Below the pieces are notes generated by a model, which saw only the letters and a list, made by a program, of their open reading frames with translations, ran no database searches and was not told the origin of the DNA. A stretch of DNA of 64,000 nucleotides from Solirubrobacteraceae bacterium (GTDB lineage: Bacteria; Actinomycetota; Thermoleophilia; Solirubrobacterales; Solirubrobacteraceae), in NCBI GenBank assembly GCA_023230855.1, contig JALNWQ010000007.1, forward strand, positions 159,672 through 223,671. Direction: 5' to 3'. Made by a program: the position numbers and the translations under genes. Within the stretch, counting starts at the first letter, position 1, and each line of letters begins with the position of its first letter. Shown here piece by piece: positions 8,734 to 16,934 of this stretch.

Positions 8734-10183
8734 CGGTGGCCTCCCAGCCCGCGGCGGCGAGCGCCCGGCGGGCCTCGTCGACGTCGTCGAAGGGGATCGT
8801 GCGGTCGCCGACGATCTGCCCCTGCTCGTGGCCCTTGCCGGCGAGGACGACGACGTCCCCCGGCCGGGCCAGGGCGATGATCCGGTCGATCGCGTCGGCG
8901 CGGTCGGCGATCCGCTCGACGTCGGCGACGGCGCCGACCATGCCGGCCTCGACCTCGTCGAGGATCGCCTCCGGCGGCTCGCTCCGCGGGTTGTCGGACG
9001 TCAGCACGGCGACGTCGGCGTCCCGGGCGGCGATCTCGCCCATCCGCGGGCGCTTGCCACGATCGCGGTCGCCCCCGCAGCCGAACAGCAGCAGGACGCG
9101 GCCGGGCGGATCCTGCGCGGCGGCCACGCCACGGGCGGCGGCGACGACGTTGCGCAGCGAGTCGGGGGTGTGCGCGTAGTCGACGAGCACCGCGAACGGC
9201 TGCCCGGCCGCCACCGGCTCCAGCCGGCCCGGCACCCGACCGACCTGCGCCAACGCCGCCGCGGCGTCGGCCTCGCCGACGCCGAGCGCGACCGCGCAGA
9301 CGTACGCCTGCAGGGCGTTGCGGACGTTGTAGCGCCCGGTCAGCGGCGTGCCGAGCGTCCGCCCGTCGACGACGAACGTGCTGCCGTGCAGGCCGGTGCG
9401 CACGTCCACCGCCCGGAACCGGGCGTCGGGGGAGTCGAGCGCGACGGTCAGCGCGTCGGGGTGCTCCCGCGCGAGCCGGGCCCCGTACGAATCGTCGACG
9501 TCGACGATCCGCGGCACGTCGCGCGCCGCGTCGAGGAGCCGGGCCTTGGCGCGGAAGTAGTCCTCCATGTCGGGATGGAAGTCCAGGTGGTCGCGGGTGA
9601 GGTTCGTGAAGATCGCGGCCGCCCAGTGGATCGCGTCGGCGCGGCCGAGGGCGAGCGCGTGCGACGAGACCTCCATGACGCAGCCGTCGTCGCCGCCGTC
9701 GAGCATCGCCGCGAACGCCGGCTGCAGGTCGACGGCCTCCGGGGTCGTGCGTCCGGCGTCTCGGGCCTCGCCCGCGACGATCTGGGTCACGGTCCCCAGC
9801 AGGCCGGTGCGGTGACCGGCGGCCTCCAGCAGCCCCCGGAGCACGAACGCCGTCGTCGTCTTGCCGTTGGTACCCGTCACCCCGACCGTCCGCAGCCGGG
9901 CGGTCGGATCGCCCGCGAGCGCGGCCGCGGCCGGCGCCATCGCGGCGCGCACGTCGTCCACGCGCACCTGCGGCACGTCGAGGTCCAGGTCGTGGTCGAC
10001 GACGAGCGCGACGGCCCCCCGCTCGACGGCGCTCGCCGCGAACGCGTGGCCGTCGTGGCGGAGCCCCCGCACGCAGAAGTAGACCGTCCCGGGCGTCACC
10101 CGACGGTCGTCGTAGGCCAGGGCGGCGACGGGCACGTCGGCCGCCGCGGCGGGAGCGCGGTCGAACAGGTCCCCGAGCCTCAT
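8726..10183 (-). CDS. murE: UDP-MurNAc-L-Ala-D-Glu--meso-DAP ligase MurE
   Basis: MurE adds the third amino acid of the stem peptide. The 485-residue product carries the ATP loop GTNGKTTT (104-111), TTPEAVDLQ, EVSSHALALGR, NLTRDHLDFH with a probable carbamylated lysine in the following FRAKARLL, VDYAHTPDSL, and SDNPRSEPPE. The DNPR motif is the known determinant of meso-diaminopimelate specificity, so the wall peptide should carry meso-DAP. A TAGGCT box (10199-10194) stands 10 nt before the ATG, and 123 bp separate it from ftsI, so murE may have its own promoter in addition to read-through. Confidence 0.97.
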   Translation of the reverse strand: MRLGDLFDRAPAAAADVPVAALAYDDRRVTPGTVYFCVRGLRHDGHAFAASAVERGAVALVVDHDLDLDVPQVRVDDVRAAMAPAAAALAGDPTARLRTVGVTGTNGKTTTAFVLRGLLEAAGHRTGLLGTVTQIVAGEARDAGRTTPEAVDLQPAFAAMLDGGDDGCVMEVSSHALALGRADAIHWAAAIFTNLTRDHLDFHPDMEDYFRAKARLLDAARDVPRIVDVDDSYGARLAREHPDALTVALDSPDARFRAVDVRTGLHGSTFVVDGRTLGTPLTGRYNVRNALQAYVCAVALGVGEADAAAALAQVGRVPGRLEPVAAGQPFAVLVDYAHTPDSLRNVVAAARGVAAAQDPPGRVLLLFGCGGDRDRGKRPRMGEIAARDADVAVLTSDNPRSEPPEAILDEVEAGMVGAVADVERIADRADAIDRIIALARPGDVVVLAGKGHEQGQIVGDRTIPFDDVDEARRALAAAGWEATGA

Positions 10184-10193
10184 GGCGGTGGGG

Positions 10194-10199
10194 AGCCTA
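10194..10199 (-). promoter_or_regulatory. Putative -10 box of an internal murE promoter
   Basis: TAGGCT on the minus strand lies in the 123-bp gap after ftsI, 10 nt before the murE ATG. It fits the TANNNT -10 pattern repeated before many genes in this window. No clear -35 is visible. If used, the transcript would have a leader of only a few bases. Confidence 0.35.
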
Positions 10200-10306
10200 G
10201 AGGACCGGGGGGTCGTCCATCGGGCGGGCCGACCCCGTCGGGGCGTCCGATCGTCGCCGTCGCCCGACCGCCACGCGGGCCGGGCGCGACCGTGTGCGAT
10301 CGGTCC

Positions 10307-12034
10307 TCAGCCCGGCGGGATCTTCTGGTACTGCAGGACGAACCGGGCGATGTCGGCGAACGCCGGGCCGGTCACCGTGGCGCCGTAGCCACCGCCGGCG
10401 GGCTCCTCCGCGACCACGACGATGACGACCTTCGGGTCCCGTGCGGGGGCGAACCCGGCGATCGACGCGACGTTGCGGTTCTCGACGTACTCGCCGGTGT
10501 CGGGATCGACGACGTTCGACGTGCCGGTCTTGCCGGCCAGCGTGTAGCCCGGGACCTTGACGGCGGAGGCGGTGCCCCCGGCCTCGAACACCCCGGCGAG
10601 CATGTCGGCGACCTCCTTCGCCACGGCCGGGCGCAGCACCCGCCTGCCGTCCGACCCGGCGACCGGCTTGTCGCCGACCTTGCGCACGAGGCGCGGCTCG
10701 TGCCGCATGCCCCGGCCGGCGATCGTCGCGTAGAGGCTGGCGATCTGGATCGGGGTGACCATCTGGCCCTGGCCGATCGGCAGGTTGCCCATCGTCGATC
10801 CCGAGTACTGGTCGACCGGCAGCAGCAGGCCCTGCTCCTCCCCCAGCCCGATCCCCGTCTTGCTGCCGAACCCGAACCGGCGCATCCACTTGTCGAACGC
10901 GTCCTTGCCCTTGCGCTCGTTCAGGCGCAGGCCGACCTGGATCGCGCCGACGTTCGACGACTGGCTCAGGATCCGGCCCGGCGTCATCGTCTCGGTGCCG
11001 TGCGGGTGGCTGTCGGCGATCGTCCGGTCGGCGACGTTGATCTGGTACGGCACGGTGAACGTCGTCTCCGGCGTCACGACCCGGTCCTGCAACGCGGCGG
11101 CGACCGCCACCGCCTTGAACGTCGAGCCCGGCTCGTAGATGAAGTTCGTCGCCGTGTTCTGCTTGGCGTACTGCGGCGAGCCGGCCGGGTCGTTGGGGTC
11201 CACGCGCGGCCAGTTGGCCATGCTCAGGACCTCGCCGTCGGGCCGCATGACGATCGCGGTCGCCCGCTTGGGCCGGTACGTCTGGCCGAGCTCCTGCAGC
11301 GCCTCCTCGGCCTTCGCCTGGATCCGGGCGTCGAGGGTGAGCTCGACGTCCTTGCCGGGCACCGTCGGCTCGACGACCCGACGGCTCAGGGCGCTGCCCG
11401 ACCCGGCCTGGGTCTGCAGCACCTTGCCGGTGCGGCCCCGCAGGACCTCGTCGAGCGACGTCTCGAGGCCCCCGAGCGCCTTGTCGTAGTCGCCGTACCC
11501 GCCGAGCAGCTGCCCGGCCATCGCCTGGTTCGGGTAGATCCGGCGGTTGCGGGGCTCCAGGTGCACGGGCACGAGGTTCGCGGCCCGCCGTCCGGTCCGC
11601 GGGTCCTTCTTCGCCGCCAGGTCGCGGAGTCGCTGGATCTTCGTCTCCGGCACCCGCAGCGCGATGTAGACGAACTGCTTGCGCGACGTGATCTTCTCGA
11701 GCGTCTCCGCCTGGTCGACGCCGAGCGTCCTGGCCAGCAGGCGCGCGAGGACGATCGGCTCCTGCCCGGGGCTCTGCCGCCGCAGCTCCTCGACCTGCTG
11801 CGGGCTCACCGACACGTCGGCGGCCGGCTCGGTGACCGCGAGCGGCACGCCGTTGCGGTCGACGATCTCGCCACGCATCGCGAGGACGTCGCGCTGGATC
11901 GTCTGCTGCCCGTGCGCGCGGTCGCGGAGCGTGTCGGCCTTGGCGATCGCGAACCACACCGACCGCATCCCGGCCAGGCTCAGGAGCACCATCGCGATGA
12001 GGAAGAGCACGCGCAGACGGCGGTCGACGACCAT
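10307..12034 (-). CDS. ftsI: Class B penicillin-binding protein FtsI (PBP3)
   Basis: This septal transpeptidase crosslinks peptidoglycan in complex with FtsW. The 575-residue protein has a short cytoplasmic N-terminus, one membrane helix (about residues 7-24), a pedestal domain with RGEIVDRNGVPLAV (54-67), and the transpeptidase domain with active-site S304-TFK, SSN at 361-363 and KTG at 504-506. The frame is open far upstream, but ATG at 12034 directly precedes the membrane anchor. A hairpin lies in the 89-bp gap to ftsL. No PASTA domains are present. Confidence 0.95.
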   Translation of the reverse strand: MVVDRRLRVLFLIAMVLLSLAGMRSVWFAIAKADTLRDRAHGQQTIQRDVLAMRGEIVDRNGVPLAVTEPAADVSVSPQQVEELRRQSPGQEPIVLARLLARTLGVDQAETLEKITSRKQFVYIALRVPETKIQRLRDLAAKKDPRTGRRAANLVPVHLEPRNRRIYPNQAMAGQLLGGYGDYDKALGGLETSLDEVLRGRTGKVLQTQAGSGSALSRRVVEPTVPGKDVELTLDARIQAKAEEALQELGQTYRPKRATAIVMRPDGEVLSMANWPRVDPNDPAGSPQYAKQNTATNFIYEPGSTFKAVAVAAALQDRVVTPETTFTVPYQINVADRTIADSHPHGTETMTPGRILSQSSNVGAIQVGLRLNERKGKDAFDKWMRRFGFGSKTGIGLGEEQGLLLPVDQYSGSTMGNLPIGQGQMVTPIQIASLYATIAGRGMRHEPRLVRKVGDKPVAGSDGRRVLRPAVAKEVADMLAGVFEAGGTASAVKVPGYTLAGKTGTSNVVDPDTGEYVENRNVASIAGFAPARDPKVVIVVVAEEPAGGGYGATVTGPAFADIARFVLQYQKIPPG

Positions 12035-12063
12035 GGCGACGGGTTCGCCGCGCGCGCGCACGA

Positions 12064-12082
12064 TCCTTCCCGGCGGGAAGGA
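12064..12082 (-). other. Small hairpin between ftsL and ftsI
   Basis: The near-perfect inverted repeat TCCTTCCCGGCGGGAAGGA lies in the 89-bp ftsL-ftsI spacer, about 30 nt before the ftsI start. With a 5-nt loop it makes a 7-bp stem. It is not followed by a T tract, so it is more likely a processing or attenuation element than a full terminator. Function is inferred only from position. Confidence 0.35.
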
Positions 12083-12123
12083 CGATCGCCCCTCGCCCGG
12101 ACGCCCCGGGCCGCGTCGGAGGA

Positions 12124-13029
12124 TCAGCCGTCGGGCGTGCCGGCGCCCGTCCCGGCCGGCGGCTCGCCGCCGGCCGTCCCCTCCGCTCCGGTCGTCCCGG
12201 TGGCGCCGTCCGTGCCCGTCGCACCGGTGGTGCCGGTGGCGCCCTCCGGCCCGGTCGTGCCCGTGGTCCCCGTCGCCCCGGCGACGCCGGCGGTCGGCGA
12301 CGCCCCCGTGACGCCCGTCCCCGTGGCCGGCCCGGCGCCCGTCGCGGCATCGCCGTCGGCGTCGGGCGCGTCGCCGTTCTGGGCCGACGGGTTGGGCGAC
12401 GGCTGCCAGGTCGCGTTCGGGGGCACCACCATCTTGGCCGCCTTGGCCGCGTCGGCGTCGCCGGACGACAGGTAGCTCACGCCCTGCGGGTCGGCGGGGA
12501 CCATGCCGAGCAGGCCGGCGGCGCGCGTGATGCGATCGGGCGCCCCCAGGCGCGACACCTCGCTCCGGAGCGTCGCGGTCGACCGCTCGAGCTTGGCGAC
12601 GTCGACGTCGCGCTCCGCGATCGTCCGGTTGAGCTGCAGCGTCGTGGCGTGCAGGGCGATGATGCCGCACCCGGCGAGGAGGATGAGCGGCAGCCACGGG
12701 CGTCCACCGGTGGCGCGCCGCATGACGTGCAGCGCCAACGCGAGCGGGACGAGCGCGAGCCGCACCGGGAGCAGCAGCACGCGGACCGGCAACGGCGCGG
12801 CGGCCGGGCGCGGCGACGGGCGCCCGGCCGGACGGCGGCGGGCGTCCGCGGCGCGATCCGGGCGACGGCCCTCGCCGGGCCGCACCGGACGCGACCGGGC
12901 CGGGCGCGGGGACGCTGCGTCGCGGACCGGCCGGCCGGCGGGCGCACGCCGCTCGGCCGGCGCGGGGCGTCCGCCGCCGAGGACCGGGGAGTCGGGCGGC
13001 GGGGCGGTGCGGGCGGTGACCGGGCTCAC
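12124..13029 (-). CDS. ftsL: FtsL-like division protein with collagen-like extracellular tail
   Basis: The position between rsmH and ftsI and the layout identify an FtsL-type protein: a Pro/Arg-rich cytoplasmic region of about 120 residues, hydrophobic segments ending in WLPLILLAGCGIIALHA, then a coiled-coil-like stretch (LQLNRTIAERDVDVAKLERS) with a conserved-looking RITRAAGLLGMVPADP. FtsL links FtsQ/FtsB to FtsWI. Unusually, about 100 extra residues follow, ending with roughly 12-13 uninterrupted Gly-X-Y triplets rich in Thr and Ala (GAT, GTT, GPE types; about 12170-12290). The chosen GTG at 13029 overlaps the rsmH stop (GTGA); an ATG exists upstream inside rsmH but is less likely. 301 residues against about 100-200 for the family. 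Confidence 0.8.
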   Translation of the reverse strand: MSPVTARTAPPPDSPVLGGGRPAPAERRAPAGRPVRDAASPRPARSRPVRPGEGRRPDRAADARRRPAGRPSPRPAAAPLPVRVLLLPVRLALVPLALALHVMRRATGGRPWLPLILLAGCGIIALHATTLQLNRTIAERDVDVAKLERSTATLRSEVSRLGAPDRITRAAGLLGMVPADPQGVSYLSSGDADAAKAAKMVVPPNATWQPSPNPSAQNGDAPDADGDAATGAGPATGTGVTGASPTAGVAGATGTTGTTGPEGATGTTGATGTDGATGTTGAEGTAGGEPPAGTGAGTPDG

Positions 13030-13988
13030 GACGTGGCGTCCCCCAGCCGGCGGGCGACGCGCAGTCGCGCCGAGCGGGACCGCGGGTTGCGCTCCTGCTC
13101 GTCGGCGGTCGGCACGATCGACCGCCGCGTCAGGAGCTGACCCTCGGGCTCCGCGCCGCAGACGCACACCGGCAGGTCGGGCGGGCAGACGCAGCCCCGG
13201 GCCTTCGCCGCGAGGAACCGCTTGACGCGCCGGTCCTCGAGCGAGTGGAAGCTGATGGCGGCGAGGCGCCCGCCGGCGCGCAGCAGCCGCCAGGCCGCGG
13301 GGAGCCCGCGGTCGATCTGGCCCAGCTCGTCGTTCACCACGATCCGCAGCGCCTGGAACGTCCGCTTGGCGGGATGCCCTCCGGCGTACCGGGCCGGGGT
13401 CGGCACGGCGGCGCTCACGACCTCGACGAGCCGTCCGGTGGTGTCGATCGGCGCGCGCTCGCGCTCGCGCACGATCGCGCGGGCGATCCGCGACGCGTGC
13501 CGCTCCTCGCCGTACGTGCGCAGCGCGTCGGTGAGCTCCCGGGCGCCCCAGGTCGCGACGACGTCGGCGGCGGTGCGCTCGGTGCCGAGGCCCATGCGCA
13601 TGTCCAACGGTGCGTCGCGCGTGTAGGCGAAGCCACGCTCCGCCTCGTCGATCTGCATCGAGGACATACCGAGGTCGAAGTACGCCCCGTCGGCCCGGAG
13701 TCCTTCCTCGGCCAGCGCCTCGAGCCCGTCCGCGAACGGCGCGTCGACGATCCGCACCGTGCAGACGGCCTCGTCCCGGAGCCGCGCGGCGTGGTCGAGC
13801 GCGACGGGGTCGCGGTCGATGACGACGAGCGTGCCGGTCGGACCGATCCGGTCGGCGACGAGCCGGGCGTGGCCGCCGGCCCCGAAGGTCGCGTCGACGT
13901 GCGTCTCGCCCGCCGACGGCGCGAGCAGCCCGAGCAGCTCGTCGGCCAGGACGGACACGTGCGGACCGGCGGACGCGTCCACGCTCAC
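13026..13988 (-). CDS. rsmH: 16S rRNA (cytosine-1402-N4)-methyltransferase RsmH (MraW)
   Basis: RsmH methylates C1402 of 16S rRNA using S-adenosylmethionine. The 320-residue product has HVSVLADELLGLL near the N-terminus, the SAM-binding DATFGAGGHA, YFDLGMSSMQID, APLDMRMG, FQALRIVVNDEL and SFHSLEDRRVKRF, all family motifs. A four-cysteine patch (GCVCPPDLPVCVCG) lies in the C-terminal part, as in many actinobacterial RsmH. The GTG at 13988 overlaps the mraZ stop in a GTGA and precedes the family N-terminus by about ten residues, so I prefer it to an upstream ATG inside mraZ. Confidence 0.96.
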   Translation of the reverse strand: MSVDASAGPHVSVLADELLGLLAPSAGETHVDATFGAGGHARLVADRIGPTGTLVVIDRDPVALDHAARLRDEAVCTVRIVDAPFADGLEALAEEGLRADGAYFDLGMSSMQIDEAERGFAYTRDAPLDMRMGLGTERTAADVVATWGARELTDALRTYGEERHASRIARAIVRERERAPIDTTGRLVEVVSAAVPTPARYAGGHPAKRTFQALRIVVNDELGQIDRGLPAAWRLLRAGGRLAAISFHSLEDRRVKRFLAAKARGCVCPPDLPVCVCGAEPEGQLLTRRSIVPTADEQERNPRSRSARLRVARRLGDATS

Positions 13989-14464
13989 GCCCCCGTCCCG
14001 GGCGGCGGCGACGGGAGGCCCGCGTCGCCGAAGCTGCCGCTGATCTGCACCATCGCCTCCTGCAGCTGGGGCTGGTAGCGCTCCCAGCCCGCGGGATCCC
14101 ACAGCTCGAACCGGCGACCGCTGCCGACGAGGACGACGTCGCGGGCCGTGATCCCCGCGAACTCCAGGAGGCGACCCGGGATCGTCACGCGGCCCTGACC
14201 GTCGAGGTCGGCGGGCGACGCGGCGGAGCTCAGCGACCGCTCGATGTTGCGGGTGGTGGCGTCGAGCGGGTGGCGCCCGGCGAGCGACGCGCGCACGAAC
14301 TCGGCGTAGTCGTCCCGCGCCTCGATGCCGACGGCGGGGACGTCGAACGACCGGACGAGGACCAGGCCGGCCTTGAACGGATCACGGAAGCGGGCCGGGA
14401 TGGTGAGCCGGTTCTTGCCGTCGAGGGTGAGCTCGAACTGCGACTGGAGCAGGAGGTCCGTCAC
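13985..14464 (-). CDS. mraZ: Transcriptional regulator MraZ
   Basis: MraZ is a ring-forming AbrB-fold DNA-binding protein that regulates the division cluster it heads. The 159-residue product shows the two family repeats: FELTLDGKNRLTIPARFRDP near the N-terminus, and LDGQGRVTIPGRLLEFAGI in the second half, each with the DXXGR-type motif. A GTG at 14464 gives the expected N-terminus a few residues before the first repeat. The C-terminus has a short Pro/Gly extension beyond the usual 140-150 residues. Direct repeats resembling MraZ boxes lie upstream at 14549-14596. Confidence 0.95.
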   Translation of the reverse strand: MTDLLLQSQFELTLDGKNRLTIPARFRDPFKAGLVLVRSFDVPAVGIEARDDYAEFVRASLAGRHPLDATTRNIERSLSSAASPADLDGQGRVTIPGRLLEFAGITARDVVLVGSGRRFELWDPAGWERYQPQLQEAMVQISGSFGDAGLPSPPPGTGA

Positions 14465-14542
14465 GGGAGCGGCGGAGGAGGTGACCGGTGCAGACCGGGC
14501 CGGAGCGGTGGGAGGAGCCGATCCGGCCCGGGCTGCACGAGC

Positions 14543-14596
14543 ACTGTACCCCACCACGCCCCACCACGCAGGACAATCGCTCCACTCGGCCCCACT
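14543..14596 (-). promoter_or_regulatory. Putative mraZ promoter with MraZ-box direct repeats
   Basis: On the minus strand GTGGTGGGGC is followed directly by GTGGTGGGGT (14567-14548), a 10-bp period, and further upstream GAGTGGGGCC and GAGTGGAGCG repeat with the same period (14599-14580). A TACAGT box (14548-14543) immediately follows and could be the -10 element, giving a leader of about 70 nt to the mraZ GTG. Known MraZ proteins bind short G-rich direct repeats spaced about one helix turn apart at their own promoter, so this is the likely autoregulatory operator. Inferred, not proven. Confidence 0.55.
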
Positions 14597-14599
14597 CGA

Positions 14600-14955
14600 C
14601 CGTACCGACCGCGTCGGACGAACACGCGTTCGTGGATCCGCGGACCGCGAACGCCCCGCTCCGTCGACGTTTCGGCGCATCCGGCGGCCGCCGACGCAAG
14701 ACGCCTTGCAGCGCCGCGGGGAACGGTCGTTCGCCCTGGACGTTCGTCCGCCGACGCCGTCCGTCGCCGCCCGGGGCCCGGGATCGCCCCCGTCAGGCGT
14801 CCCGGTGGGGCGTCGTGGGGCGACCGGTGGAGCGCGGCGGGGCGTCCGCGGCCGGCGGCCCCGGATGCGGCGGTCGGGGCGGGACGGTGCGCTCGGTCGG
14901 CCGGGAGGAGCGCGCCTCACCCGCGCGGGGGACACGGGGCCTCCGGGCGAGCCCG
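14600..14955. other. Divergent intergenic region between mraZ and the DUF3352-like gene
   Basis: Apart from the mraZ operator (14543-14596) and the promoter of the rightward gene near 14956, I see no gene here. Open frames on both strands lack family motifs and have Arg/Pro/Gly-heavy shadow composition. The left part is slightly less GC-rich than its surroundings, as expected for a regulatory region. Confidence 0.5.
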
Positions 14956-14961
14956 TACCAT
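14956..14961 (+). promoter_or_regulatory. Putative -10 box for the DUF3352-like lipoprotein gene
   Basis: TACCAT precedes the ATG at 15002 by 40 nt. A GGAG ribosome site lies about 6 nt before that ATG, so this transcript would have a short leader. The overlapping ATG at 14960 would be inside the -10 box and is therefore an unlikely start. Confidence 0.35.
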
Positions 14962-15001
14962 GCCGACCCTGAACCGATCGCCGACACCGGCTGGAGCCTT
15001 C

Positions 15002-16798
15002 ATGAGATCGATCACCCTGTCCCGTCCCGCCCTGCGGTCGTCGTCGCTCGCGGCCCTGGCCGCCGGAGCGCTCGCCGTCGCCGGATGCGGTGGCGACGAC
15101 GAGAAGACGACGACCGTCCAGGCGCCGCCCGCGGCGGGCGGCGCCGTCACGTCCGTCCTCGCCGGCGACGTGCCCGCGTCCGCGATCGCGTTCGGCGAGT
15201 TCAACATCCGCCCGAGCGGCGACAACAAGGCCGCGATCGACCAGATCACCGGGTTCTTCGGGCTGTCCGACGTCGGCAAGGCGCTGCGCGACGGCATGGA
15301 CCTCGACGACCTCGACAACCTCGTGGCCAAGGGCAAGTCGTTCGAGGGCGACGTCCTGCCGCTGATCGGGGACAAGCTCGGCGTGTTCCTCCTGCCCGAG
15401 GACCAGCGCTCGTCGGCCACGGACGACGGGTCCGACGACGACACCCCGGTGTTCTCGCTCGTCGGCGCGGTGAAGGACGCCGCCGCGCTCCGCGAGGTGC
15501 TGAAGCCCGAGAAGTCCAAGGCCGTCGACGTCGACGGCCAGCAGATCCTCGTCGAGACCGAGGACGACGGTGACGACACCGGCGCCATCTGGATCAAGGA
15601 CGACCGGTTCTTCCTCGGCACCGAGCCGGCGGTCCGCGCGGCCGTCGCCGCCGACAAGGGCGGCGACCTCGGCGCGGACCAGCGGTTCTCGGTGCCGCTG
15701 CAGCAGCTCAAGGGCGCCGAGCCGGTCGGCCTCGGCTGGGTGGACCTCAAGGGCATCTCGACCCTCGAGAAGCTCACCGACGACGGACCGACGATCCGCG
15801 GCCTGACGGGCTCCACGCGCCTGCCGGGCGCGTCGCGCCTCAAGTCGATGGGCTCCAAGTCGGGCCCGCTCTCCGCGCTGGGCTCGCTGCCCGAGGTCGA
15901 CGGATCCGCCGCGTTCGCGCTCGACGCCAAGCCGGGCGTGGTCCGGTTGACGACCGGTGGCCGCGTGGCGAAGGGCGCCGACGGCACGTCGTTCGTGCAG
16001 GGCCTGGGCAAGGGCGCGGCGCTCGTCGGCGACCTGCCCGCCGGATCGTGGATCGCGGCCGGCACGAGCCGTGAGGAGCTGCTCGCCGGGATCGACGCGG
16101 ACGCGATCGACGTCGACGCGAAGCAGGTCACCGACATGCTGCGCCGCGAGACCGGGATCACCCTCCCGCCGGCCGCGGTCGATCAGCTGATCAACGCGCA
16201 GTCGATCGCCCTGAGCGGGCGGGGCGACAGCCTCGTCGGGATCGGCGCCAACCTCATCGTGCAGGCGGCGGACGCCGACGGCGCGGGCGTGCTGCTCGAC
16301 GCGATCAAGACCGCGGCCGAGGGCGTGGGCCTGCGGACGGCCGACGCGAAGCTCGAGGGGGCCGACCGGGCGATCCAGGCGCAGGCGCCGCAGTTGCCGC
16401 TGCCGTTGGCCGCCGCGATCAAGGGCGACCGCGTCATCGTCGGCGTCGGCACCGACTCGGTGACGAACGCCCTGTCGGGCAAGGACCGCCTGAAGGACGA
16501 CGCCGGGTACAAGGAGGCGCAGGCCGCCCTGGGCCTCGACCCGTCGGTGTTCATCGACGCCCGTCCGCTCTCGTCGCTCCTGGGCAGCCTGCCCGCCGGG
16601 GCGATCGACGACCTCGACGACGCCCAGCAGGTCCTGGGGCGCCTGAAGCTCATCGCCGGGGGCATGAAGGCCACCGGCGACGAGACCTTCGCCGGCTCGG
16701 TGGTCGTCCACTACGACGAGCAGGCGCGTCCGGTCGGCGGTGGCGCCGGCGCGGGCACCACGACCGATCCGGGCCTCGTCCCCACCCCGGGCCGCTGA
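15002..16798 (+). CDS. DUF3352-like lipoprotein
   Basis: The 598-residue product begins with a lipoprotein signal: basic start, hydrophobic core and lipobox LAVAGC with the acylated cysteine at about residue 29, followed by an acidic/Thr linker. It should be anchored to the outer face of the cytoplasmic membrane. The long mature part alternates blocks of KGDRVIVGVGTDSVTNAL and FSLVGAVKDAAALREVL type, the style of DUF3352 proteins, whose function is unknown. It is transcribed away from mraZ and ends before a strong palindromic terminator. Start ATG 15002 is backed by GGAG just upstream; ATG at 14960 would place residues before the signal peptide. Confidence 0.8.
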   Translation: MRSITLSRPALRSSSLAALAAGALAVAGCGGDDEKTTTVQAPPAAGGAVTSVLAGDVPASAIAFGEFNIRPSGDNKAAIDQITGFFGLSDVGKALRDGMDLDDLDNLVAKGKSFEGDVLPLIGDKLGVFLLPEDQRSSATDDGSDDDTPVFSLVGAVKDAAALREVLKPEKSKAVDVDGQQILVETEDDGDDTGAIWIKDDRFFLGTEPAVRAAVAADKGGDLGADQRFSVPLQQLKGAEPVGLGWVDLKGISTLEKLTDDGPTIRGLTGSTRLPGASRLKSMGSKSGPLSALGSLPEVDGSAAFALDAKPGVVRLTTGGRVAKGADGTSFVQGLGKGAALVGDLPAGSWIAAGTSREELLAGIDADAIDVDAKQVTDMLRRETGITLPPAAVDQLINAQSIALSGRGDSLVGIGANLIVQAADADGAGVLLDAIKTAAEGVGLRTADAKLEGADRAIQAQAPQLPLPLAAAIKGDRVIVGVGTDSVTNALSGKDRLKDDAGYKEAQAALGLDPSVFIDARPLSSLLGSLPAGAIDDLDDAQQVLGRLKLIAGGMKATGDETFAGSVVVHYDEQARPVGGGAGAGTTTDPGLVPTPGR

Positions 16799-16848
16799 TC
16801 GGCGCCCGGGCCCGCGCCCACGGGCGTGCCGGCCCGGGCCACGCGCAC

Positions 16849-16888
16849 CACGACGCCCCGCCGGTCGGCCGACCGGCGGGGCGTCGTG
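16849..16888. terminator. Bidirectional terminator, 40-bp perfect palindrome
   Basis: CACGACGCCCCGCCGGTCGG is followed immediately by its exact reverse complement, giving a 20-bp stem (18 with a minimal loop). It sits between the convergent DUF3352-like gene (ends 16798) and tadC (ends 16935) and should stop transcription from both sides. There is no T-tract, common in very GC-rich actinobacteria. Confidence 0.75.
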
Positions 16889-16934
16889 CGTTCCGGACCC
16901 CGGCGCCTCGTCGGGACGACGCCGGGGTCGCCGG

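Noticed and set aside
12169..12290. The periodic DNA over the FtsL tail as a CRISPR or tandem repeat array
   Set aside because: The period is 9 bp and in frame, coding for Gly-X-Y triplets. There are no spacers; it is a coding repeat.
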